From: Paracidovorax avenae ATCC 19860
GTDB lineage: Bacteria > Pseudomonadota > Gammaproteobacteria > Burkholderiales > Burkholderiaceae_C
Direction of reading: 5' to 3'
Assembly: GCF_000176855.2 (NCBI RefSeq)
Contig: NC_015138.1
Location: forward strand, 1,736,001-1,800,000
DNA: 64,000 nucleotides
Position 1 is the first letter of the stretch. Each line of letters starts with the position of its first letter. The notes beneath the pieces were generated by a model. The model worked only from the letters and a program-made list of their open reading frames with translations, had not been told where the DNA came from and searched no databases. The translations under genes were made by a program, and so were the position numbers. Of the stretch, positions 53,025 to 61,533 are shown in pieces.

Positions 53025-53114
53025 TCCCCCTGGCCTCCGCCGCGCAGCGGCCCTGCGCTGCTTCTTCCCGTTCCCGCATCCTTCGTGCTCCCTTCGCCCT
53101 GAAAGGCCCGCCCC

Positions 53115-54113
53115 ATGCAATACCGCCGCCTCGGCCGCAGCAACCTGCAGGTCTCCGCCCTCTGCCTGGGCACCATGATGTTCGGCGACCAGACCGGCCG
53201 GGACGAGGCCGCGGCCATCGTGGCCGATGCGCGAGGGCGCGGCGTGAATTTCATCGACACGGCGGATGTCTATACCAGGGGCGCTTCCGAATCGATGCTG
53301 GGCGACCTGCTGGCGGGCCAGCGGCACGAATGGGTGCTGGCCACCAAGCTGGGCAACCGGATGTCCGACCGCGTGAACGAGAGCCACTATTCCCGCAGCT
53401 GGATGCTGCGCGAGGTGGAGTCCAGCCTCGCGCGCCTGCGCACCGACCACGTGGACATCCTCTACCTGCACCGCGATTTCCTGGGCATGGACCTCGAGGA
53501 GCCGCTCTTCGCCCTCGATGCGCTGCTGCGCGCGGGCAAGATCCGCTACTGGGGCGTCTCCAACTTCCGCGCCTGGCGCATCGCCGAACTGGTGCACGGT
53601 GCCGCGCGCATCGGCATGCCCGGGCCCGTGGTCTGCCAGCCCTACTACAACCTGCTCAACCGCATGCCGGAGGTCGAGATCCTGCCGGCCTGCGCGCACC
53701 ACGGCCTGGGCGTGGTGCCCTACAGCCCCATTGCGCGCGGCGTGCTCACCGGCAAGTACCTGCCGGGCGAGGCGCCCCCGCCGGGCACGCGCGCAGGGCG
53801 GGGCGACAAGCGCATCGCGGAGACCGAGTTCCGGCACGAATCGCTGGTGCTGGCGCAGGAGCTGAAGCGGCACGCCGAGGCCCGCGGCGTGACGCTGGCC
53901 CAGTTCGCCACGGCCTGGGTATTGGCGCACCGGGCGGTCAGCGCCGTCATCGCGGGCCCGCGCACCCTGGCCCAATGGCAGGATTACGGGCCTGCGCTCG
54001 AGTACACCGTCACGCAGGAAGACGAAGCCCTGGTGGACGGCATGGTGGCGCCGGGCCATCCTTCCACGCCGGGCTACAGGGACCCGGCATATCCCTCTCC
54101 GCCGCGCGTCTAG
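53115..54113 (+). CDS. Aldo/keto reductase
   Basis: NADPH-dependent oxidoreductase of 332 residues with the TIM-barrel tetrad visible: Asp and Tyr in FIDTADVYTRG, Lys in ATKLGNRM, His in YLHRDFLG. The N-terminus YRRLGRSNLQVSALCLGTM and the Trp-Gly-Val-Ser strand (YWGVSNFRAWRI) match the YajO/AKR group. Substrate unknown. It lies 90 bp after slyX. Confidence 0.92.
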   Translation: MQYRRLGRSNLQVSALCLGTMMFGDQTGRDEAAAIVADARGRGVNFIDTADVYTRGASESMLGDLLAGQRHEWVLATKLGNRMSDRVNESHYSRSWMLREVESSLARLRTDHVDILYLHRDFLGMDLEEPLFALDALLRAGKIRYWGVSNFRAWRIAELVHGAARIGMPGPVVCQPYYNLLNRMPEVEILPACAHHGLGVVPYSPIARGVLTGKYLPGEAPPPGTRAGRGDKRIAETEFRHESLVLAQELKRHAEARGVTLAQFATAWVLAHRAVSAVIAGPRTLAQWQDYGPALEYTVTQEDEALVDGMVAPGHPSTPGYRDPAYPSPPRV

Positions 54114-54204
54114 ACCCGCTCCAGGCTACTGCGGAGCGAGCCCATCCGCCGCACGTTGCTATTGAAATCATAGTACGCAGGCCCGGGCAGGTTACGATGG
54201 GCAC

Positions 54205-54591
54205 ATGCGAAAGACCTATGTGCTCCATATCGATGGCAAGAACCGCGACCGGCTGCTGGATGCGGCCCGCCACGACATCCACCGCTACCTGCGCCGCGAG
54301 CGCCGCCGCGCGCTGCCCGAGGGCGCGCGCTTCTGGGACTTCGACTGCCGCTTCGGCCGCACGCAGGACGATGCGCGCAGCGTGCAGGTGGAAGACATCA
54401 CCCGCCTGATCGACGGCGTGGCGCAGTCCGGCGATGCGCAGTTCTACGTCGAGATCGTCGCCAGGCCCGGCGAATGCATGCCCCGCAAGCCGGCCGTGCG
54501 CCCGGCGGACTCCGGCGGCGACGGCCCGCATGACGAGGATGGCGACGGTGCCGACGGCGGCGCGGATGGCGGAGGCGACGGCGGGGACTGA
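54205..54591 (+). CDS. DUF6172 family protein
   Basis: Protein of 128 residues. The first 90 match the DUF6172 pattern (HIDGKNRDRLLDAARHDI, YLRRERRRALPEG, FWDFDCRFGRT), a small basic conserved protein of unknown function. The last 35 residues are a low-complexity Asp/Gly tail (DGDGADGGADGGGDGGD), possibly variable in length. The gene converges on the helicase gene. Confidence 0.8.
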   Translation: MRKTYVLHIDGKNRDRLLDAARHDIHRYLRRERRRALPEGARFWDFDCRFGRTQDDARSVQVEDITRLIDGVAQSGDAQFYVEIVARPGECMPRKPAVRPADSGGDGPHDEDGDGADGGADGGGDGGD

Positions 54592-54614
54592 CGCCACCTG
54601 GCGGGCGGCCAGCT

Positions 54615-55952
54615 TCAATCCGCCGTGGGTTCCCCGGTGCCGCCTGCCTGCGCCGCGGCGGCAGCAGCGGCCCGCAACTTGTCCTTCTTGCTCGGACGCC
54701 GGCCCTTGATGCCGCCCGTGCCCGGCGGCAGCTTTCCCGGGCGCGCAGGCGCATCTTCCTGGGTGCCGGCCTCCTGCGCTGCGGGTGCGAGCGCCACCTC
54801 GAATCCCGCCACCTGTTCCACCGGCAGCGCCTGCAGGCCGTGGCGCCGGGCAAGCAACTGCCAGTGGGGCGCGGCCTCGGGCGTGACGAAGCTCACCGCC
54901 ACGCCGCTGGCGCCGGCACGCCCCGTGCGGCCGATGCGGTGCACGTAGTCGGCCGCGGCGCGAGGCAGGTCGTAGTTCACGACGGCCGGCAGCCCGGCGA
55001 TGTCGATGCCGCGCGCGGCCAGGTCCGTGGTCACCAGCACCTGCCAGCGCTCGTCGCGGAATTCCTGCAGCACCTGCCGGCGCGTGCCCTGGCTCAGGCC
55101 GCCGTGGAAGGGCGATGCGTAGATGCCGGACTGGTAGAGCTTTTCCGCGACATGCTCGGCAGCGTACTGGGTGGCCACGAACACCAGCACCCGCGTCCAG
55201 CCGGGCTCCTGCGTGAGCAACTGCTTCAGCAGCTGGGTGCGGCGCGGGCCTTCCACCGCGATGGCGCGCTGGGCGATGTCGGGCGCGGTACCGGGCGCTT
55301 CGGCGATCTCGATGCGCAGCGGATCGCGCAGCAGGCCCTCGGCCAGCCGGGCCACGCCCGGCTCGAAGGTGGCGGAAAACAGCAGGTTCTGGCGCTGCGC
55401 CGGCAGCAAGGCGAGCACGCGCTGCAGCTCCTCGGCGAAGCCCAGGTCCAGCAGCTGGTCGGCCTCGTCCAGCACCAGCGCCTGCACCTGCGAGAGCGAC
55501 AGGGCGTTGTGCTCCACGAGGTCCAGCAGCCGGCCCGGCGTGGCCACCACCGCGTCCGCGCCGCCGCGCAGCGCCATCAGCTGCGGGTTGATGGATACAC
55601 CGCCGAATGCGATCGCGATCTTCAGCCGCGGCCCGGGCAGGTGGCCCGCCAGTTCGCGCAGCACCTCGCCCACCTGCGCGGCCAATTCGCGCGTGGGCAC
55701 CAGCACCAGGGCGCGTGGGCGCCGCGGTCCGGGGCGGGCGCCGGCCTGCTGCGCTTGCGGCAGGAGTCGCTGCAGCAGCGGCAGGCCGAAGGCGGCCGTC
55801 TTGCCGGACCCGGTCTGCGCGCGGCCCAGTACGTCGCGTCCGTCCAGCACGGCGGGAATGGCCTGTACCTGGATGGGCGTGGGCGTATCGAAGCCCAGGG
55901 CCCCGGCAGCATGGACGAGGGCGGGCGAAAGGCCGAGGGCGGCAAAGGGCAT
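54615..55952 (-). CDS. rhlE: DEAD-box RNA helicase, RhlE-like
   Basis: ATP-dependent RNA helicase of 445 residues. Q motif FDTPTPIQVQAIP, AQTGSGKT, PTRELA, DEAD in VLDEADQLLDLGF, FSATF and HRIGRTGRAG are all intact. A basic C-terminal tail (IKGRRPSKKDKLRAAA) ends the protein, as is usual for RhlE. ATG 55952 gives the family N-terminus MPFAALGLSPALV; 55982 and 56000 are alternative in-frame starts without clear ribosome sites. Likely role in ribosome assembly or RNA turnover, especially in the cold. Confidence 0.93.
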   Translation of the reverse strand: MPFAALGLSPALVHAAGALGFDTPTPIQVQAIPAVLDGRDVLGRAQTGSGKTAAFGLPLLQRLLPQAQQAGARPGPRRPRALVLVPTRELAAQVGEVLRELAGHLPGPRLKIAIAFGGVSINPQLMALRGGADAVVATPGRLLDLVEHNALSLSQVQALVLDEADQLLDLGFAEELQRVLALLPAQRQNLLFSATFEPGVARLAEGLLRDPLRIEIAEAPGTAPDIAQRAIAVEGPRRTQLLKQLLTQEPGWTRVLVFVATQYAAEHVAEKLYQSGIYASPFHGGLSQGTRRQVLQEFRDERWQVLVTTDLAARGIDIAGLPAVVNYDLPRAAADYVHRIGRTGRAGASGVAVSFVTPEAAPHWQLLARRHGLQALPVEQVAGFEVALAPAAQEAGTQEDAPARPGKLPPGTGGIKGRRPSKKDKLRAAAAAAAQAGGTGEPTAD

Positions 55953-56149
55953 GGCGGGCAGGAGGGCAGGGGGCCGGGGCATGGAAGGCGCCGCGGCCAT
56001 GGAAACAACGACGGGAAAACGCGAGGGAGTGCGAGGGCGCTCCCCGCGGATTGTGCGGCACCGCCGCATGCCCCGGATAATCGCGCCATGCCCATTCCTG
56101 CCGCGACCTCCGTTTTCCACCCTGCCGCCGGCCTCCAGCGGAGCCTTCC

Positions 56150-56515
56150 ATGCGCCTGAGCGACCTGGGCGGCCTCGTCTATTCGACCGAATCCGGCCGC
56201 ATGTGCCCTGCGTGCCGCCAGCCGGTCGCGCAATGCGCCTGCGCCGCCGCGCGTGCGGCCGCGGTGCCGGCGGGCGATGGCATCGTGCGCGTCTCGCGCG
56301 AGACCAAGGGGCGCGGCGGCAAGGCGGTGACCGTGGTGAAGGGCGTGGCACTGCCCGCGGCCGAACTGGCCCAGCTGGGCAAGCAGCTCAAGGCCGCCTG
56401 CGGCACGGGCGGCACCGCCAAGGACGGCGTGATCGAGGTGCAGGGCGACCATGTGGAGCGCGTCATGCAGGCGCTCCAGGCGCTGGGCCACAAGGTCAAG
56501 CGCGCGGGCGGGTGA
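56150..56515 (+). CDS. SUI1/eIF1-like translation factor (YciH family)
   Basis: Protein of 121 residues. An N-terminal zinc-finger-like part (MCPACRQPVAQCAC) is followed by the SUI1 domain (IVRVSRETKGRGGKAVTVVK, GTGGTAKDGVIEVQGDH, LQALGHKVKRAG). Bacterial YciH affects start-codon fidelity in E. coli. It is divergent from the helicase gene and 13 bp before the next gene. Confidence 0.92.
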   Translation: MRLSDLGGLVYSTESGRMCPACRQPVAQCACAAARAAAVPAGDGIVRVSRETKGRGGKAVTVVKGVALPAAELAQLGKQLKAACGTGGTAKDGVIEVQGDHVERVMQALQALGHKVKRAGG

Positions 56516-56528
56516 GGGGCGGACGGAC

Positions 56529-56750
56529 ATGGACCCGGCACAGCTCGAGCGGCTCGTCACGGTGGTCATGCCCTACGGCAAGCACAAGGGCACGGCGATC
56601 GCCGACCTGCCCGGCAACTACCTGAACTGGTTCGCCCGCGAGGGCTTTCCGCCCGGCGACATCGGCCGCCTGCTCGCGCTGATGCACGAGATCGACCAAA
56701 ACGGCCTGTCGGACCTGCTGGCACCGCTGCGCGCCGCCCGCAAGGGCTGA
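56529..56750 (+). CDS. DUF3820 family protein
   Basis: Protein of 73 residues with the conserved core MPYGKHKGTAIADLPGNYLNWF followed by HEIDQNGLSDLLAPLR; the core is given here in pieces of the DUF3820 pattern. Related sequences are called quorum-sensing-regulated virulence factors and resemble a domain in exodeoxyribonuclease X; function is unknown. Starts 13 bp after the SUI1-type gene. Confidence 0.88.
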   Translation: MDPAQLERLVTVVMPYGKHKGTAIADLPGNYLNWFAREGFPPGDIGRLLALMHEIDQNGLSDLLAPLRAARKG

Positions 56751-56778
56751 CCGGGGGGCGGGCCGGCCCAGGGCGGCC

Positions 56779-57210
56779 TCAGTGCCCGTGCCCGGCGTTT
56801 CCCGCGAAATCCGGCAGCCGCCCCACCAGGGCACGGAACAGGTTGCGCGCCACGCCGTGCGCCGCCTGCTGCAGGCCGTGGGCGACGTCCGGCGCGAAGC
56901 GGCGTTCCGTGTGCTGCTTCCACAGCCCCACCCACGCCGCGAAATGCGCGGGCGTCACGCCCTGCAGGGCCGCGTGGCGCTGCTGCACGTTGCCGCGGTA
57001 GCTCCGCGCGCCCAGCGCCACCGTGGCCCAGAAATCCACCATCCGCGAGAGGTGCGGCTCCCATCGGTCCCCCAGCGCCTCCTCGAAGACGGGGCCGAGC
57101 AGCGGATGGGCGCGCACGTCCGCGTAGAACCCGTGGACCAGCGCGGCGATGGCGTCATGGTCCAGCGGGGTGGGGGCGAGGATGTCGGGAGGAGGGGCTT
57201 GTTCGGGCAT
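56779..57210 (-). CDS. Group III truncated haemoglobin
   Basis: Protein of 143 residues of the Ctb/trHbIII type. Seen: VHGFYADVRAHPLLGPVFEEA, HLSRMVDFWATVALGARSYRG and a proximal His candidate in TPAHFAAWVGLWKQHTERRF. It probably binds NO or oxygen. ATG 57210 is preferred because a longer start (57288) would overlap the RIC gene. It lies 62 bp downstream of that gene on the same strand, so both are probably under NsrR. Confidence 0.9.
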   Translation of the reverse strand: MPEQAPPPDILAPTPLDHDAIAALVHGFYADVRAHPLLGPVFEEALGDRWEPHLSRMVDFWATVALGARSYRGNVQQRHAALQGVTPAHFAAWVGLWKQHTERRFAPDVAHGLQQAAHGVARNLFRALVGRLPDFAGNAGHGH

Positions 57211-57272
57211 GGCGAGGGAGGGATTGTCCTGCACGGTGTCGATCGCCGCGCGGCAGGGCGGCAGGCCGGCGG

Positions 57273-58022
57273 TCAGCGGCAGCCGCACGCGCCTGCGCCA
57301 GCACCCGCGCCGCAGCCCTGGGGCGCGGCGGCCGTGCCGTCGAAGCGCGGGAACAGCACGTTGTTCTCCAGGTGGATGTGCTCGACGAGGTCGTCGCGGA
57401 ACTGCTCCAGCCCCGCGTAGAGCGCGCGCCAGGTGTTGCAGGCGCCTGGCGGCGGCGTCATCTGCCCGGTGAGGGCCGCGAGCCGCTCCAGCGTCTCACC
57501 GTGCTCCGTGTGCTCGGCGCGCATCATGGCGATGGGCGGGCCCGCGAAGGCATCGCCGCCGCCCCGGAGCATGGGAAACAGCACCCGCTCTTCCTTGAGC
57601 ATGTGCGACAGCAGTTCCCCCTGCGTGGCCTCCAGCAGGTCGGCCAGGCCCGCCGGTACCTGCGGATGCTCCCGGTGCACCGCCTCCACGCGCCGCGCCA
57701 TGCGGACCAGTTCCGGCAACTGCGCGCGGTGCACCTCGTGGTAGCGCACCACGACGTGATCGAGCAGCGCGCCGGTGTCCAGGGCAGGGTCGGGCGCCGT
57801 GCCATCGCGCTGCAGGGCGCCAAGCTCGACCTGCAGCGCGGCGAGGTCCAGGCCCTTGTCGGCCGCGGCCTGCGCCAGGCTCACCTGCCCGCCGCAGCAG
57901 AAATCCAGGTGCAGCCTGCGGAACACCGCCGTGGCGCCGGGCAGGGACACGGCGATCTGGCCCAGCGCCTGCCGGGAGTCGATCGTGGCGGCGGGCGAAG
58001 CATCGGGACGGCGTGCATTCAT
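57273..58022 (-). CDS. ytfE: Iron-sulfur cluster repair di-iron protein (RIC; YtfE/ScdA/NorA family)
   Basis: Protein of 249 residues. The N-terminal ScdA domain with LHLDFCCGGQVSLAQAA carries the two adjacent Cys. The haemerythrin-like part supplies di-iron ligands (YHEVHRAQLPEL, LLSHMLKEERVLFPM, EHTEHGETLERL, EHIHLENNVLFPRF). It repairs Fe-S clusters after NO damage. A short Gly/Ala/Cys tail (GCGAGAGAGACGCR) is unusual. Divergent from nsrR over a 91-bp gap holding NsrR sites. Confidence 0.95.
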   Translation of the reverse strand: MNARRPDASPAATIDSRQALGQIAVSLPGATAVFRRLHLDFCCGGQVSLAQAAADKGLDLAALQVELGALQRDGTAPDPALDTGALLDHVVVRYHEVHRAQLPELVRMARRVEAVHREHPQVPAGLADLLEATQGELLSHMLKEERVLFPMLRGGGDAFAGPPIAMMRAEHTEHGETLERLAALTGQMTPPPGACNTWRALYAGLEQFRDDLVEHIHLENNVLFPRFDGTAAAPQGCGAGAGAGACGCR

Positions 58023-58034
58023 GGTGGTTCCTTA

Positions 58035-58057
58035 AAGATTCATTTGTGATGAATATT
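58035..58057. promoter_or_regulatory. NsrR operator between ytfE and nsrR
   Basis: AAGATTCAT-N5-ATGAATATT is a near-perfect inverted repeat of the NsrR half-site (AAGATGCAT type). It lies 13 bp from the ytfE start and 57 bp from the nsrR start, so binding could block both promoters. Confidence 0.88.
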
Positions 58058-58066
58058 TTATGCAAT

Positions 58067-58075
58067 AAGATTCAT
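58067..58075. promoter_or_regulatory. Second NsrR half-site
   Basis: AAGATTCAT again, 9 bp beyond the full site and 39 bp before nsrR. A single half-site is a plausible second contact for autoregulation. Confidence 0.6.
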
Positions 58076-58113
58076 CCCAAGAGACTCTTTCGGATTGATC
58101 CAACGCAAACGCC

Positions 58114-58620
58114 ATGCGCCTCACCCAATGGACCGACTACGCCCTGCGCGTGCTGATGTACTGCGCCGCCTGCGAGGGGCGCGCGCAGCCCGTGACCATC
58201 ACCGAGGTGGCGGGGCAGCACGGCATCTCGCGCAGCCACCTCATGAAGATCGTCCAGGCGCTGGCCGCGCAGGGCCTGCTGGACACGACGCGCGGGCGGG
58301 GTGGGGGGCTTCGCCTGCGCGTGCCTGCCGCCGACATCCGCCTGGGTGACGTGGTGCGCCTCACCGAGAGCGACTTCGACATGGTGGAATGCTTCGATCC
58401 GGCGGTGAACCAGTGCCGACTCACCGGGCACTGCCTGCTGCGCGGCGCGCTCGCGCAGGCCACCCAGAGCTTCCTGGCGGTGCTCGACGGCGTGACGCTG
58501 GCCGACCTGGTGGCACGGCCCGCCGCCGCAGGAGCCACCTCGCCCGGACGCCGGCGCGCGCTGGCGGTGGTGCCGGTGCCCGGGTTGCCGGTGCGCGCCC
58601 CCCTGGCCGGACAGCCCTGA
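58114..58620 (+). CDS. nsrR: NO-sensing Rrf2-family repressor NsrR
   Basis: Repressor of 168 residues. The Rrf2 winged helix has MRLTQWTDYALRVLMY, GISRSHLMKIVQALAAQG and TTRGRGGGLRL. The [2Fe-2S]/[4Fe-4S] cluster Cys are in CFDPAVNQCRLTGHC (C-x7-C-x5-C). The C-terminal tail is longer and more Ala/Pro-rich than usual. It is the expected regulator of the divergent ytfE-haemoglobin operon. Confidence 0.94.
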   Translation: MRLTQWTDYALRVLMYCAACEGRAQPVTITEVAGQHGISRSHLMKIVQALAAQGLLDTTRGRGGGLRLRVPAADIRLGDVVRLTESDFDMVECFDPAVNQCRLTGHCLLRGALAQATQSFLAVLDGVTLADLVARPAAAGATSPGRRRALAVVPVPGLPVRAPLAGQP

Positions 58621-58737
58621 CCCGCGCAGGCGGCACGCGCCTGCACACCCTTGCGTCCGCAGCTTCCACGTGCGTCGCTGTTCGCCGCGTATCCTGGCGC
58701 ACGCCGGCCCGCGGACCAGCCGGAGGAAGGAACCGAC

Positions 58738-59727
58738 GTGAACCCTGCGACCCAGAACCTGCTGCCCGGCCGCCTGCTGCGCCGCCCGGGCAGGCCGCTG
58801 GCCGATCCGGATTTTCCGGGCATTCGCATCGGGGCCGCGCGCCTCGCGGATGTGCTCGCGCCCGACGCGCCGCTGTGGGTGCTGCACGAGGGCGCCATCC
58901 ACGCTGAAGGCCCGGCGTGGCAGGCATCGCACCGGCGCCTGCTGTTCTCCGACGTGCCCAACCGGCGCATCAATGCCTGGTATGAGGAAGACGGCCGCGT
59001 GGAATCGCTGATCGACCCGGCCTGGTTCCCGAACGGCAATGCGGTGGCCGCGGACGGCAGCGTCTATCACTGCGAGCACGGGCGCCGCTGCATCAGCCGC
59101 TCCGCGCCCGGCCTGCAGGGCGAGCCGGAGCCGGTCGTGACGCATTACGAGGGCCGGCGGCTCAATGCGCCGAACGACGTGGCGGTCGCGCCCGATGGTG
59201 CGGTGTGGTTCACCGACCCGGTCTTCGGCATCGTGATGCCCGCCCAGGGCGCGCTGGCCGAGCCCGAGCTGGCGCACCGCAGCCTCTACCGCTTCGATCC
59301 CGCCACCGGCATGCTCGCGCGCATGGCCGATTTCGAGCAGCCGAACGGAGTGGCGCTCGCGCCCGATGGGCGCACGGTGTATGTGACCGACACATCGATG
59401 GCGCTGGGCGAGGCCCCTGGCGGTTCCCCGGGAAGCCGGCACGAAGTCGAGGCTTTCACCGTCGGCGCCGACGGCGCGCTTGCCGACCGGCGCTTCTTCT
59501 GCTCCCCCGCGCAGGGCAATCCCGACGGCCTGGCGGTGGACGGCCGCGGCTGGGTCTGGTGCAGCGCGGCGGACGGCGTGCACATCTGGTCGGCCGGGCA
59601 GGAGTACCTCGGGGCGATTCCCATCGCGGAGACGGTGTGCAACGTCTGCTTCGGCGGCAGCAGCGGCCGGCGGCTCTTCATCGCGGCATCGACGCGGCTG
59701 CTCGCGATCGACCTGCGGGAGGGCTGA
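58738..59727 (+). CDS. SMP-30/gluconolactonase/LRE-family hydrolase
   Basis: Six-bladed beta-propeller lactonase-type enzyme of 329 residues. Metal ligands fit the family: Glu in HAEGPAWQ, Asn in LNAPNDVAV and Asp in NPDGLAVD. GTG 58738 is chosen because GGAGGAAGG lies 7 bp upstream; the frame is open earlier but without such a site. Probably hydrolyses a sugar lactone. It is followed by convergent genes for a VOC protein and an oxidoreductase operon that may act on sugars. Confidence 0.88.
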   Translation: MNPATQNLLPGRLLRRPGRPLADPDFPGIRIGAARLADVLAPDAPLWVLHEGAIHAEGPAWQASHRRLLFSDVPNRRINAWYEEDGRVESLIDPAWFPNGNAVAADGSVYHCEHGRRCISRSAPGLQGEPEPVVTHYEGRRLNAPNDVAVAPDGAVWFTDPVFGIVMPAQGALAEPELAHRSLYRFDPATGMLARMADFEQPNGVALAPDGRTVYVTDTSMALGEAPGGSPGSRHEVEAFTVGADGALADRRFFCSPAQGNPDGLAVDGRGWVWCSAADGVHIWSAGQEYLGAIPIAETVCNVCFGGSSGRRLFIAASTRLLAIDLREG

Positions 59728-59768
59728 AAGCCGGGGCGTTCCGCGCACGCCGGCGCCAGCGCGGTGGG

Positions 59769-60608
59769 CTATGCGCGGGCTTGCGCAGTGCCGTCGATCT
59801 GGTGGATATGCCCGTCCGGATCGCGCAGCACCGCGGGCCCGGAACCCTGCCAGACGATGCGGGTCGCGGCCACGTCGTGGATCGCCCAGGGTTCCGCCGG
59901 TGCGCCCTGCGGATGCCGGTAGTGCAGCAATTCGACATGCGGCCCCGGCCCTGCGGGATGCATCGGCACCACGTCCACGTGCACATCGTCCAGGCCGTCG
60001 AGCGCGGCCTGCGTCGGGCCGTGGTTCAGCGTGGCGCTGCCTCCTACCAGGCCGTGGGCACGGTAGAACGCGCAGGACCGCTCTGCATCCGCCACTGCGA
60101 TCGCGCTGTGGTCGATGCCGAGAATGCCGTGGCCCTGCCACCCGCGGCTTTCGCCGTCCGGAAACTGGATCAGCTCCAGCGGATGCCCTTCCGGGTCGCG
60201 GAACTTGACCGCAATGGCTCTGCCCGTGGAGGCGGGCAGCGTGACCGGACTGGCGCGGCTGACCGGCGTGGCCCCTGCCGCCTGCACGCGCTCCCAGGCG
60301 GCAGCGATGTCATTCGTGACCAGCGCGAAATGCTGGAAGCAGCGCGACGCGGCGTCCGTGCCGTCCGGGTAGGGCCGGCCGGGCCGGTCGTACTGGTCGA
60401 TCCACAACCGGGCTGCACCCAGGCCCATCGCGTACCGCATGCCGCCGCCCGCGAGACCGAGCAGCGCCGCCTCGCCGGCCGCGATCGGCCGAGGTGCCGA
60501 TGCTTCCTGGACAAAGCCCAGCGCTTTGTAGAACCGCACCAGGGCCGCACTATCGCGGGCCACCAGGCAGAAGGCGGCGATGCGGTTCAGTGCTGTCTCA
60601 TGCTGCAT
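59769..60608 (-). CDS. VOC-family protein (two glyoxalase/dioxygenase-like modules)
   Basis: Protein of 279 residues with two VOC modules: residues about 8-125 (FCLVARDSAALVRFYKALGF; KFRDPEGHPLELIQFPDG) and 140-275 (GIDHSAIAVADAERSCAFYR; LRDPDGHIHQIDG). His and Glu metal-ligand candidates are present in both. Dioxygenase, isomerase or binding roles are possible and the substrate is unknown. 16 bp separate it from the cupin gene on the same strand, so it probably belongs to that operon. Confidence 0.83.
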   Translation of the reverse strand: MQHETALNRIAAFCLVARDSAALVRFYKALGFVQEASAPRPIAAGEAALLGLAGGGMRYAMGLGAARLWIDQYDRPGRPYPDGTDAASRCFQHFALVTNDIAAAWERVQAAGATPVSRASPVTLPASTGRAIAVKFRDPEGHPLELIQFPDGESRGWQGHGILGIDHSAIAVADAERSCAFYRAHGLVGGSATLNHGPTQAALDGLDDVHVDVVPMHPAGPGPHVELLHYRHPQGAPAEPWAIHDVAATRIVWQGSGPAVLRDPDGHIHQIDGTAQARA

Positions 60609-60624
60609 GGCGGCATACCCGGAC

Positions 60625-61071
60625 TCAGCCCAGCTCGCATGGCCGGCGCACCGGCGCGCGGTGCAGCTGCACCGTCATCAGGCAGCAGGGCTCGTCGCCC
60701 ACGGTGCCGGAGCGGTGGCCCTTTTTGCCATCGACCTCGGCGCACCCCTGGTCGCCCCCGAACGAGAACTCGCCCGGGCCCTGCTCGATGCGCGTGCCAT
60801 CCATCGCCTCGATCCACCAGCGGCCCGAGAGCACGACGATCCATTGCGGGGCCGGGTTCTCGTGCCACTCGCCCACCCAGCCGACCGGCTGCACGGTGAA
60901 GACGACGGTCGAATCGCCGCGCTCCATGGCGTTGTTCCACTGCGGATCGGCGGCGCCGACGCGGTGCAGCTCGTAGTCGGTGAGCGCGCAGGCCTGGAAG
61001 CGGCTGACGCCGTCGGCATCGGTGTAGAGGTGCTGGTACGGCACGGACGGGCGGGGGCCGGGATCGGACAT
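60625..61071 (-). CDS. Cupin-domain protein
   Basis: Single-domain cupin of 148 residues: GWVGEWHENPAPQWIVVLSG (first motif, with His) and a second part FSFGGDQGCAEVDGKKGHRS. There is no signal peptide. The start abuts the stop of the DoxX-like gene. The usual second-motif His is not at a clear position, so metal binding is uncertain. Confidence 0.75.
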   Translation of the reverse strand: MSDPGPRPSVPYQHLYTDADGVSRFQACALTDYELHRVGAADPQWNNAMERGDSTVVFTVQPVGWVGEWHENPAPQWIVVLSGRWWIEAMDGTRIEQGPGEFSFGGDQGCAEVDGKKGHRSGTVGDEPCCLMTVQLHRAPVRRPCELG

Positions 61072-61533
61072 TCAGGGGCTCCGGTAGGGTTGGCTCGACG
61101 CGAGGGGCGCATCGAGAAAAGGCTGCAGGCCGGAACCATCGGTGCCGGCCACCAGCAGCAAAAAGCCGGCGCCCAGCGCCAGGTTCTTGAGGAAATCCCA
61201 GAACAGCCCGCGCGCCTTGCCGTCGGGGTTCGACCAGAAGTCCCCGGGCTTCCAGAACGGCTTGAACAGCACCGCGGTCGCAAAGCAGTAGCCCGCGATC
61301 GCGAAGGCCGCCGCCCGGTCCGAAACGCCGGTGACCACGCAGATGCTGCACACCACCTCGATCGCCAGGCCGGCCAGGATCACGGCGCGCGCCAGCCAGC
61401 GCGGCCTGAACATCTCCTGCGCCTGCCCCACCGCATGGCCGAAGCCCAGCAGCTTGTCGAGCGCGCTGAAGGGCAGGAAGATCAGCACCATCACGCAGCG
61501 CACGAGGAAGGCCACGACGATGGCGGCGGTCAC
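61072..61533 (-). CDS. DoxX-family membrane protein
   Basis: Membrane protein of 153 residues with four hydrophobic segments (AIVVAFLVRCVMVLIFLPF, ILAGLAIEVVCSICVV, AAFAIAGYCFATAVLF, NLALGAGFLLLVAG), matching the DoxX/DoxD fold. GTG start, overlapping the GMC gene stop by four bases (GTGA), so it is co-translated with the oxidoreductase and could anchor it or pass electrons to quinone. That role is inference. Confidence 0.82.
   Translation of the reverse strand: MTAAIVVAFLVRCVMVLIFLPFSALDKLLGFGHAVGQAQEMFRPRWLARAVILAGLAIEVVCSICVVTGVSDRAAAFAIAGYCFATAVLFKPFWKPGDFWSNPDGKARGLFWDFLKNLALGAGFLLLVAGTDGSGLQPFLDAPLASSQPYRSP

Noticed and set aside
50835..54059. Open frame of 1074 codons on the minus strand
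   Set aside because: Only its last 212 codons are real (nth). The rest is antisense to the aminotransferase, slyX and aldo/keto reductase genes and has the His/Arg/Gly-rich composition of high-GC shadow frames.
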